Of a DNA stretch of 64,000 nucleotides, positions 7,632 through 15,745 are shown piece after piece (position 1 is the first letter of the stretch; each line of letters opens with the position of its first letter). Made by a program: the position numbers and the translations under genes. Under the pieces are notes generated by a model that made no database searches, was not told the DNA's origin, and saw only the letters and a list, made by a program, of their open reading frames with translations. This stretch comes from Brooklawnia cerclae (GTDB lineage Bacteria; Actinomycetota; Actinomycetes; Propionibacteriales; Propionibacteriaceae): contig NZ_JAAMOZ010000005.1 in assembly GCF_011758645.1 (NCBI RefSeq), positions 1-64,000 of the forward strand. Reading direction: 5' to 3'.

Positions 7632-7672
7632 GCCCTGGCCGGTCACCGGTGCCCCCGGTGGCCGGCCAGGGC
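7632..7672 (+). terminator. Strong hairpin between the remnant and the peptide permease genes
   Basis: An 18-base stem (7632-7649 with 7655-7672, one G-T wobble) with a five-base loop, followed by TTT. Probably the attenuating terminator that originally separated the binding-protein gene from the permeases. Confidence 0.7.
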
Positions 7673-7753
7673 TTTGCGCGACTACCGGCGGAGGCTCGAT
7701 TACCGGCCGGGGCGTGGCGCGATTAGAGTTCACCCCCAACAGATGTCCGAACC

Positions 7754-7776
7754 GAGCCGGGCGCTTCGCCCGGCTC
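7754..7776 (+). other. Leader hairpin upstream of dppB-like gene
   Basis: A perfect 10-base stem (GAGCCGGGCG / CGCCCGGCTC) with a three-base loop ends about 18 bases before the ribosome-binding site. It may protect the processed permease mRNA or block early ribosome loading. Confidence 0.5.
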
Positions 7777-7807
7777 CACTACGAGTACCAAGTGAAGGGT
7801 TGTGCGC

Positions 7808-8728
7808 ATGGGGACCTACATCCTGCGACGCCTGCTGCAAATGATCCCCGTCGTCCTCGGGACGACATTCCTCATCTACTGGATGGTCTTCTCACTGGGC
7901 GATCCGACTGTCGGGCGATGCGGCGAGCGGGCTTGCCCCGACTCGTACGTGGCCAAGATGGTCGAGGAATACCATCTCGACAGGCCGCTGCCGGAACAGT
8001 ACGTGCGCTACCTGGGCAATGTCGTCCAGGGTGACCTGGGAACAAGCTTCAACGGCGATTCGGTCTCGGAACAGCTTTCTGTCCGCTGGCCCACCACGAT
8101 CCGGCTCTCGGTGATAGCGATCGTGTTCGAGACGCTCATCGGCATCGGTGCGGGTCTGCTGGCCGGACTACGAAGACGAAGTTTCTGGGATTCACTCGTG
8201 TTCGTCACAACCCTCCTCATCATCTCGATACCGTCGTTCGTCCTGGGTTCGGTAGCCCAATTGGTGTTCGGCGTCCAGCTCGGCTGGTTCCCGGTGACCT
8301 CCACGCAGGGCACCTGGAGTCAACTGATGCTTCCAGGATTCGTGCTGGGCTCGATGTCGATGGCCTACATCGCACGCCTGACCCGCAACTCGCTGACCGA
8401 CAACCTCTCCGCCGACTATGTGCGCACGGCCCGCGCGAAGGGCCTCACACGCGGACGCGTCGTCGGCATCCACACCTTCCGCAACTCCCTGATTCCCGTG
8501 GTGACGTTCATCGGAGCCGACTTCGGTGCCCTGATGGGCGGAGCCGTCGTCACGGAGCGCATCTACAACATCCAGGGCATCGGCGGCTACATCTTCCATT
8601 CGATTCAGACGAAGGATGGCACCGCGGTGGTGGGAACGATCACCTTCCTCGTGATCGTCTTCCTCATCATGAACCTCATCGTCGACTTGCTCTACGGAGC
8701 CATGGATCCGAGGATCGCGCATGACTGA
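7808..8728 (+). CDS. Peptide ABC transporter permease, DppB-type
   Basis: 306 residues, six predicted helices, beginning with the family's YILRRLLQMIPVVLGTTFL. The cytoplasmic EAA-like loop ARAKGLTRGRVVGIHTFRNS couples to the ATPases. ATG 7808 is chosen because AAGGG lies eight bases upstream; GTG 7802 would be too close. A roughly 45-residue periplasmic loop with two Cys follows helix 1. Overlaps the next permease gene by eight bases. With the following three genes it forms a di- or oligopeptide importer (nickel or another substrate cannot be excluded), lacking its binding protein here. Confidence 0.9.
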   Translation: MGTYILRRLLQMIPVVLGTTFLIYWMVFSLGDPTVGRCGERACPDSYVAKMVEEYHLDRPLPEQYVRYLGNVVQGDLGTSFNGDSVSEQLSVRWPTTIRLSVIAIVFETLIGIGAGLLAGLRRRSFWDSLVFVTTLLIISIPSFVLGSVAQLVFGVQLGWFPVTSTQGTWSQLMLPGFVLGSMSMAYIARLTRNSLTDNLSADYVRTARAKGLTRGRVVGIHTFRNSLIPVVTFIGADFGALMGGAVVTERIYNIQGIGGYIFHSIQTKDGTAVVGTITFLVIVFLIMNLIVDLLYGAMDPRIAHD

Positions 8729-9710
8729 GCCCTGGCAGATTCCCACGGACGGCACGAACCAACTCGCTGCCCCGGAAGCGGGCGCGGAAGAGGACGCCGC
8801 TCCGGCCGGACCTCCCGAGAAGGAGGTGTCGCGCAGCCTCGGCCGTGACGCCTGGGACGATCTGAGGAAGCGTCCCGCGTTCTGGGTGTCGTCCGCGTTG
8901 ATCGTCATCATGGTGCTGATGGCCGCGGCGCCCACTCTCTTCACGTTCTTCTCGCCCCAGCCCGACCCGACGTACGCCGACCTGTCCAAGGCCAGGCAGA
9001 CGCCCTCGGCACAGGCCTGGTTCGGCTACGACGGCCAGGGCTACGACGTGTACTCGCGGACGATCTTCGGGGCACGCGCATCCATCCTCGTCGGCGTCCT
9101 GACGACCATCCTGACCACCATCCTCGGCAGCGTGGCGGGCCTGGTGTCCGGGTTCTTCGGCGGCTGGATCGATGCGGTCCTCAGTCGTCTGGGCGAGATC
9201 TTCTGGGTGATCCCGCTGCTGCTCGGCGGCGTGTTGTTCCTGTACACGTTCCCGTCCAACCTCAACACTCCCTACATGGTGGTCATCGGCAAGGTTGTGC
9301 TGGTGCTGTCGATCCTCGGCTGGCCGCGCATCGCGCGCATCATGCGCTCCACGGTGTTGCAGGTGAAGCCACTCGACTACGTCCAGGCCGCCCGGGCGCT
9401 CGGTGCCTCACCTTGGCAGATCATCGTCAAGCACGTCCTGCCCAACGCCTTCACTCCGGTCATCGTGGTGGCGACCATCGACCTCGGCGCCTACATCGCC
9501 ACCGAGGCCACCCTGTCCTTCCTCGGCATCGGCCTGCAGCCGCCGACGATCTCGTGGGGCGTCGCGATCTCCGAGGCGTCCGGCCTCGGCCTGCTGCGCA
9601 GCGCGCCGCACATGCTGTTGTTCCCGAGCATCTTCTTGTCGATAACCGTCCTCGCGTTCATCATGCTCGGCGATGCCGTACGCGACGCGTTCGATCCGAA
9701 GGGCCGGTGA
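8721..9710 (+). CDS. Peptide ABC transporter permease, DppC-type
   Basis: 329 residues with an acidic, proline/alanine-rich cytosolic N-terminus of about 45 residues, then the OppC_N helix (FWVSSALIVIMVLMAAAPTL) and the core permease domain. The coupling loop is QAARALGASPWQIIVKHVLPN. Translationally coupled to the preceding permease by overlap and followed after seven bases by the first ATPase. Confidence 0.9.
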   Translation: MTEPWQIPTDGTNQLAAPEAGAEEDAAPAGPPEKEVSRSLGRDAWDDLRKRPAFWVSSALIVIMVLMAAAPTLFTFFSPQPDPTYADLSKARQTPSAQAWFGYDGQGYDVYSRTIFGARASILVGVLTTILTTILGSVAGLVSGFFGGWIDAVLSRLGEIFWVIPLLLGGVLFLYTFPSNLNTPYMVVIGKVVLVLSILGWPRIARIMRSTVLQVKPLDYVQAARALGASPWQIIVKHVLPNAFTPVIVVATIDLGAYIATEATLSFLGIGLQPPTISWGVAISEASGLGLLRSAPHMLLFPSIFLSITVLAFIMLGDAVRDAFDPKGR

Positions 9711-9717
9711 GGTTCTC

Positions 9718-10842
9718 ATGACGCAGACTGCCACCGCAGGAACGGTGTCCCGTGGCACCGAGGCCGCGCTCGAGGACTGGTCGCCGGGAGACGGCCACCT
9801 TCTCGATGTCCACGACCTGCACGTCGAGTTCCGCACCCGCGACGGTGTGGCCCGCGCCATCAACGGCGTGAGCTTCCACCTCGACCCCGGCGAGTCGCTC
9901 GCGATCCTCGGGGAGTCGGGTTCCGGCAAGTCGGTGACCGCGCAGGCCATCATGGGCATCCTCGACACCCCACCCGCCTTCGTGACGGGCGGCGAGGTGC
10001 GCTTCCGCGGCGTGGACCTGCTGAAGATTCCCGACGACGACCGTCGCCACGTGCGCGGCCAACGCATCTCGATGATCTTCCAGGACGCCCTGTCCGCCCT
10101 GAACCCCGTGTTCACCGTCGGGTGGCAGATCGCAGAAATGTTCCGCGTCCATCGCGGCATGAACCGCACGGACGCCCGCGAGGCGGCGATCAAGCTGATG
10201 GAGCGGGTCAACATCCCCGGGGCCAGGCAACGCGCCGGCAACTTCCCGCACCAGTTCTCGGGGGGCATGCGCCAGCGGATCATGATCGCCATGGCACTAG
10301 CGCTCGACCCGGAGATCCTCATCGCGGACGAGCCCACGACCGCCCTCGACGTGACCGTGCAGGCCCAGATCATGGAGCTTCTCAAGGAACTGCAGACCGA
10401 GACCGGCATGGGGCTCATCCTGATCACCCACGACCTGGGCGTCGTGGCCGACGTCGCCGACCGCATCAACGTGATGTACGCCGGGCGCATGGTGGAATCC
10501 GCCCCCGTGCGCGAGCTCTACGCCTCCCCCGCACACCCCTACACCGAGGGGCTGCTGGACTCGATCCCCCGCCTCGATCAGACGGCCGGTGAGTTGGCCG
10601 CCATCGGCGGGCTTCCACCGAATCTGACCAGCATCCCGCCCGGCTGTGCGTTCAACCCGCGCTGCAAGTACGCCCGCGACGTGTGCCGGGTCGACCCGGT
10701 GCCCCCGCTGGTGGACCTCGGCGCCGGCCGGAGCAGCGCCTGCCACTTCACGCACGAGTTGCTGGAGGGGCGGCTCACGGTCACCGAGCCGGAGGTCATC
10801 GAGACGGTGCCGGCAGAGACGTCGGAGGGTTCGCATGAGTGA
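9718..10842 (+). CDS. Peptide ABC transporter ATPase, DppD-type
   Basis: 374 residues from ATG 9718. Walker A GESGSGKSVTA, signature FSGGMRQR, Walker B ILIADEPTTALD and H-loop ITHDLG are intact. The C-terminal oligopeptide/dipeptide domain ends with the four-cysteine cluster GCAFNPRCKYARDVCR...ACHF that holds an iron-sulfur cluster in studied DppD/DppF proteins. Pairs with the next ATPase. Confidence 0.92.
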   Translation: MTQTATAGTVSRGTEAALEDWSPGDGHLLDVHDLHVEFRTRDGVARAINGVSFHLDPGESLAILGESGSGKSVTAQAIMGILDTPPAFVTGGEVRFRGVDLLKIPDDDRRHVRGQRISMIFQDALSALNPVFTVGWQIAEMFRVHRGMNRTDAREAAIKLMERVNIPGARQRAGNFPHQFSGGMRQRIMIAMALALDPEILIADEPTTALDVTVQAQIMELLKELQTETGMGLILITHDLGVVADVADRINVMYAGRMVESAPVRELYASPAHPYTEGLLDSIPRLDQTAGELAAIGGLPPNLTSIPPGCAFNPRCKYARDVCRVDPVPPLVDLGAGRSSACHFTHELLEGRLTVTEPEVIETVPAETSEGSHE

Positions 10843-11845
10843 GGTCATCCTCCAGGCCAAGGGCCTGAAGAAGTACTACCCGATCCGCAAGGGCGTGTTC
10901 CGCCGGGTCGCGGGCCAGGTGAAGGCCGTCGACGGCGTGTCCTTCGAGCTGCACAAGGGCGAGACTCTCGGAGTCGTCGGCGAATCGGGATGCGGCAAGT
11001 CGACCCTCGGCCGACTGCTCGTCCAGCTCGAGAAGCCCACCGAGGGCACTGTCGAGTTCGAGGGGCAGGAGATCCGGCTCGGCAGCAACCAGATGCGGCG
11101 CCTGCGCCGCGACATCCAGATCGTGTTCCAGGATCCGTACACCTCGCTGAACCCCCGGATGACGGTCGGCGACATCATCGCCGAACCCCTGCTCATCCAC
11201 CGCAGGGAGCTCGGCCTCAAGGGCGGCGAGCGCGACCGGGTGAAGGAACTGCTCGACCAGGTCGGCCTGAACCCCGAGCACATCAACCGCTATCCCCATC
11301 AGTTCTCCGGCGGGCAGCGCCAGCGCATCGGGATCGCCCGCGGTATCGCCCTCAACCCGAAGGTGCTGGTCTGCGACGAGCCGGTCTCGGCCCTGGACGT
11401 GTCGGTGCAGGCCCAGGTGGTGAACCTGCTCGAGAAACTGCAACGCGAGCTGGGTCTCACCTACGTGTTCATCGCACACGACCTGGCCGTCGTCCGCCAC
11501 ATCTCGCATCGCGTGGCCGTGATGTACCTCGGCGAGATCGTCGAGACCGGCGACAAGGACCAGATCTACGGCCATCCGATGCACCCGTACACCCAGGCGC
11601 TGCTGTCCGCGGCGCCGGTGCCCGATCCGGTGCTTCAGTCGAAGCGCGAGCGAATCGTCCTGTCGGGCGACGTGCCCAGCCCGGCCAACCCGCCCGCGGG
11701 ATGCCGGTTCCACACACGGTGCTGGCGCGCCCAGACCAAGTGCGGCGTCGACCGTCCGGTCCTGGAGCTGAAGGACGCGTCCCAGAGCGGTCATGTCGTC
11801 GCCTGCCACTACGCCGAGGAGCTCGTCGAGGTCGTCACCGGCTGA
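10835..11845 (+). CDS. Peptide ABC transporter ATPase, DppF-type
   Basis: 336 residues; ATG 10835 overlaps the DppD stop by eight bases and has GGAGGG upstream. KYYPIRKGVFRRVAGQVKAV is the typical DppF start; Walker A GESGCGKSTLG, signature FSGGQRQR and Walker B VLVCDEPVSALD follow. The C-terminal Cys-rich segment is GCRFHTRCWRAQTKC. Last gene of the transporter; the DNA after it is a minisatellite. Confidence 0.92.
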   Translation: MSEVILQAKGLKKYYPIRKGVFRRVAGQVKAVDGVSFELHKGETLGVVGESGCGKSTLGRLLVQLEKPTEGTVEFEGQEIRLGSNQMRRLRRDIQIVFQDPYTSLNPRMTVGDIIAEPLLIHRRELGLKGGERDRVKELLDQVGLNPEHINRYPHQFSGGQRQRIGIARGIALNPKVLVCDEPVSALDVSVQAQVVNLLEKLQRELGLTYVFIAHDLAVVRHISHRVAVMYLGEIVETGDKDQIYGHPMHPYTQALLSAAPVPDPVLQSKRERIVLSGDVPSPANPPAGCRFHTRCWRAQTKCGVDRPVLELKDASQSGHVVACHYAEELVEVVTG

Positions 11846-11853
11846 GCACGTCG

Positions 11854-12110
11854 TTTCGACAAGCTCAACGACCGTTCCTTGAGCTTGTCGAAAGGACCCT
11901 CTCCGCCCACCAGAGGCCCTTGAGCTTGTCGAAAGGACCATCCCCGCCCACCAGAGGCCCTTGAGCTTGTCGAAAGGACCGCCCCCGCCCACCAGAGGCC
12001 CTTGAGCCCGTCGAAAGGACCGCCCCCGCCCACCAGGCCCTTGAGCTTGTCGAAAGGACCCTCCCCACCCACCAGAGGCCCTTGAGCCCGTCGAAAGGAC
12101 CGCCCCCAAC
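11854..12110. repeat. 41-bp minisatellite with terminal inverted repeat
   Basis: A perfect 15-bp inverted repeat (TTTCGACAAGCTCAA at 11854-11868 and its complement at 11879-11893, ten-base loop) is the entry to six tandem copies starting at 11879, 11920, 11961, 12002, 12041 and 12082. The period is 41 bp, once 39. Each copy is TTGAGC(TT/CC)GTCGAAAGGACC followed by a C-rich spacer ending CACCAGAGGCCC. The hairpin may terminate the peptide-transporter operon. Related sequence recurs at 17.3 and 33.0 kb. There is no gene between 11846 and 12168. Confidence 0.92.
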
Positions 12111-12168
12111 AGGCTCAACGGCCGCACCACCACCGGGCCACGTGCAGGGGGCGAATAAGGTGGATGCC

Positions 12169-13353
12169 ATGCACCTCGTTCGCCCGCTCCGGCTCGTCCG
12201 CGTACTGGGGGCGGTCACCGCGGCGGTGCTGCTCGGGACGATCGGGCTCGCCCCCCGGGCGAACGCCGACGACGGGTGGGCGCAAGAGCCCGTGGCGTCG
12301 TCCGAGGCATCCGGTCAGGCTTGCGCGCGACTCATGTTCGTCGGCGTCCGGGGCTCCGGGGAAGATCCCGGGTACGGACGCACCATCACGGAGATCCGTG
12401 ACCGCATCGGGGCGATGACAGACATCGAGGACGACGTCAGGCAGGTTTGGCTCGACTATCCGGCGGTCGCCCTCTCGGACTTCACGACCGACCAGTTGGA
12501 AGACCTGCTGTTCTCCTCCGACGACGCGTCGGAGGGCTACCGCGCGTCCGTGCTGAGTGGCGTCGACGAACTCCAGCGCCTTCTCGCGGACGAGGGCGGG
12601 CGCTGCCCGTCCGAGAAGGTGTTGCTGGTCGGGTACTCACAGGGTGCCGAGGTGGTGACCCGGACGCTCAGCGTCGATCCACTGGGCGATCGGCTCCTCG
12701 GTGCGGTGCTGGCCGGCAATCCGGCCCACTTCGAGGGCCAGCACGTCACCGAGGACGACTCGACGTCCTCGGAGTCTGCCTACGGCATGACGGCGGCGCT
12801 GGAATACCTACGGACGAGCGGGGTCTCCGCCGGCAGCACGCGGGATGCGCAGGTGCAGGGCATGATCGCCGCGCTCTTCGCGATGTACGACGGCGACGTG
12901 GACGCCACCGACATGGCGGGTGCGCTCGCCGAGAACCACCTCGATCTCGACGATTCCCTGACCTCCCGGGTGCACTCGGTGTGCATGGCCGGGGACATGA
13001 TCTGCGACGCCGTGCCCACCCTGACGCGCATCCTGAGTTCGCAGACGACCTTCGACCAGGAACGCGAGCGGGCGCGTCCGCTGCACTCGAACTACTCGTC
13101 CGTGATGCCCCTGACGATGAACTGGCTCGAGGCGGCGCTGAAGCGCCTGGCGCTGGAGCCCGAGCCCTCCCCCACCCCGTCGCCGGGCGGCGGAACCACT
13201 GGCTGGTGGATCTGGGTGGTCGCCGGAGGTGGCGTTCTTCTCGTCGTGGCGGGGGCGGCGATCGTCTCGCACCGGCGGGGGCGTCCGGCCAAGCCCGGGA
13301 AGACCGCCGTGGACGACGGGGACGCCAGCGCGTCCGAAACCCACCAACCCTGA
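12169..13353 (+). CDS. Cutinase-family serine esterase, membrane-anchored
   Basis: 394 residues from ATG 12169 (AAGGTGG five bases upstream). A signal peptide ends near ANADDG. The cutinase/alpha-beta hydrolase domain has the oxyanion strand FVGVRGSGEDPGYG, nucleophile elbow GYSQG (Ser157) and a late MICD...HSNY region that can supply Asp and His. Actinobacterial relatives hydrolyse lipid esters, including mycolate-type or polyester substrates. Unusually, a Ser/Pro/Gly linker (PSPTPSPGGG) leads to a C-terminal helix (WWIWVVAGGGVLLVVAG) and a basic tail. The enzyme should therefore stay on the outer face of the membrane rather than be secreted. Single-gene unit by spacing. Confidence 0.87.
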   Translation: MHLVRPLRLVRVLGAVTAAVLLGTIGLAPRANADDGWAQEPVASSEASGQACARLMFVGVRGSGEDPGYGRTITEIRDRIGAMTDIEDDVRQVWLDYPAVALSDFTTDQLEDLLFSSDDASEGYRASVLSGVDELQRLLADEGGRCPSEKVLLVGYSQGAEVVTRTLSVDPLGDRLLGAVLAGNPAHFEGQHVTEDDSTSSESAYGMTAALEYLRTSGVSAGSTRDAQVQGMIAALFAMYDGDVDATDMAGALAENHLDLDDSLTSRVHSVCMAGDMICDAVPTLTRILSSQTTFDQERERARPLHSNYSSVMPLTMNWLEAALKRLALEPEPSPTPSPGGGTTGWWIWVVAGGGVLLVVAGAAIVSHRRGRPAKPGKTAVDDGDASASETHQP

Positions 13354-13426
13354 TTTCCGCACATGGACACGCCAGAGCAAACGCTGTCCGCGGCGTCCCC
13401 GACCCGCTGGTGCGCAGAAATCAGGG
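13348..13426. repeat. Dispersed palindromic element, copy A
   Basis: Starts CCCTGATTTCCGCACA and ends GCGCAGAAATCAGGG, forming an imperfect hairpin over about 79 bases just at the end of the cutinase gene. The left 45 bases match, in reverse orientation, the right arm of the element at 40480-40558 with scattered differences, so these are two copies of one mobile or spreading palindrome. It may act as the cutinase terminator. Confidence 0.75.
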
Positions 13427-13492
13427 TGGATGCCGCTGCCCGGGAGCACGCGACCTTCGTTTCCCGGAGTGAGTCTCCCACCGCACTTGCCA

Positions 13493-13530
13493 AAACAACA
13501 TAAACGGGTGTAATACCAAACTAAACAACA
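13493..13530 (+). promoter_or_regulatory. A-rich promoter/operator region of the fruR-fruK unit
   Basis: AAACAACA occurs at 13493-13500 and 13523-13530, 30 bases apart, in a markedly A-rich stretch just upstream of the DeoR-type regulator. Directly repeated A-rich half sites are common for DeoR-family repressors; this is a candidate autoregulatory site only. Confidence 0.4.
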
Positions 13531-13575
13531 CTCCGGCTCGTGGGCCGGGTCCGCCGGACGATGCAGGGGAGCACC

Positions 13576-14346
13576 GTGTACGCAGAGGAGCGACAGCAGG
13601 CGATCGCGGCGATGGCCGTCCAATCCGGCCGGGTCTCCGTCGCCGAACTCGCCGCGCGCTTCAGTGTGACCACCGAGACCATCCGGCGCGACCTGTCCGC
13701 GCTCGAGGACGCGGGACAGCTCACCCGCGTGCACGGCGGGGCCATCCCCTCCGGCCGCATCAGGCTCGGCGAATCGGGGGTGAGGGCACGCGCGACCTCG
13801 CGTCCCCGCGAGAAGAACGCCATCGCACGCGCCGCACTGGCCCAGCTACCCCAGGACGCGGAGACGACCATCCTGGTGGACGCCGGGACCACGACCGCCC
13901 AGTTCGCCGAACTCCTTCCGGCGGGACGCGTCCGCACCATCGTGACGAACTCGGTGCCCATCGCGTCCGGCCTGGCCGCCCGCGAGACCGCCGAGGTGAT
14001 ACTGCTCGGAGGACGCGTCCGCGGCATCACGCAGGCGACCGTCGGGGACGAGGTCCTCAACGCCCTGCAACGCCTGCGCGTCGACCTGGCTTTCATCGGG
14101 ACGAACGGGTTCAGCCGCATCCACGGGCTGTCGACCCCCGATCCGAGCGAGGCGGCCGTGAAACACGCGATGGTGGGCGCCGGGCAGCGCATCATCGTCC
14201 TCGCGGACTCGTCCAAACTCGAATCCGACTACCTCGTGAGCTTCGCAGGCATCGACGAGGTGGACATGCTGATCACCGACCAGGGGCTCGCTCCGCGCGC
14301 CCGCGCGACGTTCACCGAACTCGGGGTGGACGTCGTCCTCGCCTGA
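13576..14346 (+). CDS. DeoR-family repressor of fructose/tagatose utilisation (FruR-like)
   Basis: 256 residues. GTG 13576 gives the usual YAEERQQAIA beginning, with AGGGGAG four bases before it. The N-terminal helix-turn-helix is VSVAELAARFSVTTETIRRDLSALE, followed by the family hinge RVHGGAI. The DeoR sensor domain (VDAGTTTAQFAELL, FIGTNGFS, DSSKLE) resembles a sugar-phosphate isomerase fold and binds phosphosugars. The 1-phosphofructokinase gene follows after 33 bases, so the likely ligand is fructose 1-phosphate or a relative. Confidence 0.9.
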   Translation: MYAEERQQAIAAMAVQSGRVSVAELAARFSVTTETIRRDLSALEDAGQLTRVHGGAIPSGRIRLGESGVRARATSRPREKNAIARAALAQLPQDAETTILVDAGTTTAQFAELLPAGRVRTIVTNSVPIASGLAARETAEVILLGGRVRGITQATVGDEVLNALQRLRVDLAFIGTNGFSRIHGLSTPDPSEAAVKHAMVGAGQRIIVLADSSKLESDYLVSFAGIDEVDMLITDQGLAPRARATFTELGVDVVLA

Positions 14347-14379
14347 GATCCCGCCCACGACCCGAGAGGGTGAAGCCGC

Positions 14380-15354
14380 ATGATCATCACGTTCACCGCG
14401 AACCCCAGCATCGACCGCACCGTGGCCCTGGACGCCCCGCTCGTCCGGGGCGAGGTGCAGCGCGCCGTCTCGGTCAGCGAGCAGGCGGGTGGCAAGGGGG
14501 TCAACGTCGCCAGCGTCCTGCAGTCGTCGGAGCGGGAGGCGCTGGCACTCCTGTCGTTCGACGACAGCGCGTTCACGGCGCTCGGCGCCCGGCACAAGGT
14601 CGCGTTCGGCATCGTCGGTGTGACCGTGGACGGGCCCTACCGTGTGCGGGTCAACACCACCATCACCGAGCCGGACGGGACGACGACCAAGATCAACGAA
14701 CCCGGGCCCAGGTTGTCGGACGCGCAGGTCGCCGCGTCCACCGACGAGGTCGTCCGCCGGGCTCGGGAGACCGGGGCGACGTGGGTGGTGCTGTCCGGCT
14801 CGCTGCCCCCGGGGGCCCCGGCCGACTGGTACGCGACCATCGTCCGGCGGCTGCACCCCCTCGGCTGCAAGGTGGCCGTCGACACCTCGGACGACGCCCT
14901 CGACGCGACGATCGCCGCGCTGCCGGGCGCGTCATTCTCGCTCATCAAACCCAACAGTGACGAACTGGCGCAACTCACCGGCGGGGACGCCGCCGCGTTC
15001 GAGGCATCGGCGCGCGCGGGCGACGTGGGTGCGATCGTGGACGCCGCGACGGCGCTGCACGATCGCGGGATCGAGAACGTGCTCGTGACTCTGGGAGGAG
15101 CCGGCGCCGTGCTCGTGAACTCGCAGGGCGCATGGCAGGCCGGGGCACCGAGGATCGAGGTGCGCAGCACGGTCGGGGCAGGCGACTCGTCCGTGGCGGG
15201 CTTCATCCTGGCCGACGTCGCCGGGCGCACCCCCGATCGCTGCCTGGCCAGCGCGGTCGCCTACGGGTCGGCAGCCGCATCATTGCCCGGGACGACGCTG
15301 CCCGGGCCCGCTGAGGTGCACGTGGACGACGTGGTGGTGACGCGGCTCGCATGA
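14380..15354 (+). CDS. fruK: 1-Phosphofructokinase (PfkB family)
   Basis: 324 residues with both PfkB signatures: GGKGVNVASVLQ near residue 38 and STVGAGDSSVAGF near 265, where Asp is the catalytic base. The hexose-phosphate kinase subfamily start TFTANPSIDRTV is typical of FruK/LacC. It converts fructose 1-phosphate to fructose 1,6-bisphosphate (tagatose-6-phosphate kinase is the alternative). The usual partner, a fructose PTS permease, is not next to it: the next feature is a hairpin and a tRNA. Confidence 0.87.
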   Translation: MIITFTANPSIDRTVALDAPLVRGEVQRAVSVSEQAGGKGVNVASVLQSSEREALALLSFDDSAFTALGARHKVAFGIVGVTVDGPYRVRVNTTITEPDGTTTKINEPGPRLSDAQVAASTDEVVRRARETGATWVVLSGSLPPGAPADWYATIVRRLHPLGCKVAVDTSDDALDATIAALPGASFSLIKPNSDELAQLTGGDAAAFEASARAGDVGAIVDAATALHDRGIENVLVTLGGAGAVLVNSQGAWQAGAPRIEVRSTVGAGDSSVAGFILADVAGRTPDRCLASAVAYGSAAASLPGTTLPGPAEVHVDDVVVTRLA

Positions 15355-15388
15355 CCCCCGCCCAAGAGCCCTGAACGTCATCCACGTT

Positions 15389-15475
15389 GACGAGAATCGG
15401 GACGTCGTTTCCGCAGCACCCGGCGTGTCCGCGCGACGCGCCAGTGCTGGACGAATCGAGATCCCGATTCTCGTC
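15389..15475. repeat. Long hairpin after fruK
   Basis: GACGAGAATCGGGA (15389-15402) and its exact complement (15462-15475) enclose a 59-base loop. It lies between fruK and the tRNA, without a following T-run; probably a dispersed palindrome that may also protect the fruK mRNA end. Confidence 0.7.
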
Positions 15476-15575
15476 GGATCAGCCCCCGCAGCGGCCCTCT
15501 GGTCACCCTCACGGGATTCGCGGACGCTCAGACCCGTGTGCTAGTCTTTCCAAGCTGGTCTCGCAAGAGACGCAT

Positions 15576-15659
15576 GCGCGAGTGGCGGAATGGCAGACGC
15601 GCTGGCTTCAGGTGCCAGTGCCCTTTTTGGGCGTGGAGGTTCAACTCCTCTCTCGCGCA
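15576..15659 (+). tRNA. tRNA-Leu (anticodon CAG)
   Basis: An 84-base cloverleaf: acceptor GCGCGAG pairs with CTCGCGC; the D-arm is GTGGCGGAATGGCAGAC. The anticodon stem CTGGC/GCCAG carries loop TTCAGGT, giving anticodon CAG (reads CUG). There is a class II variable arm (TGCCCTTTTTGGGC) and a T-arm GGAGGTTCAACTCCT. CCA is not encoded. Confidence 0.97.
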
Positions 15660-15666
15660 CAAACCC

Positions 15667-15711
15667 AAAACCTCTGTTGACTAGATTCGTAGCCTAGTCA
15701 ACAGGGGTTTT
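15667..15711 (+). terminator. tRNA-Leu terminator
   Basis: An 18-base stem (AAAACCTCTGTTGACTAG with CTAGTCAACAGGGGTTTT, one mismatch) with a nine-base loop, ending in a T-run eight bases after the tRNA. Confidence 0.88.
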
Positions 15712-15745
15712 ATCATGCCCACGCGTAGGCCAGGGGGACGGGGAC

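Noticed and set aside
11854-12110. CRISPR array
   Set aside because: Repeats are contiguous 41-bp units without unique spacers; no cas genes nearby.
11809-12218. Leftward protein made of repeated GPFDKLKGL-type units over the minisatellite
   Set aside because: Arises from the DNA repeat itself; no ribosome-binding site, and the frame shifts at the 39-bp unit.
15576-15711. tRNA-Leu as the attachment site of an integrated element
   Set aside because: No integrase gene and no second copy of the tRNA 3' end noticed in the window; kept only as a comparative question.
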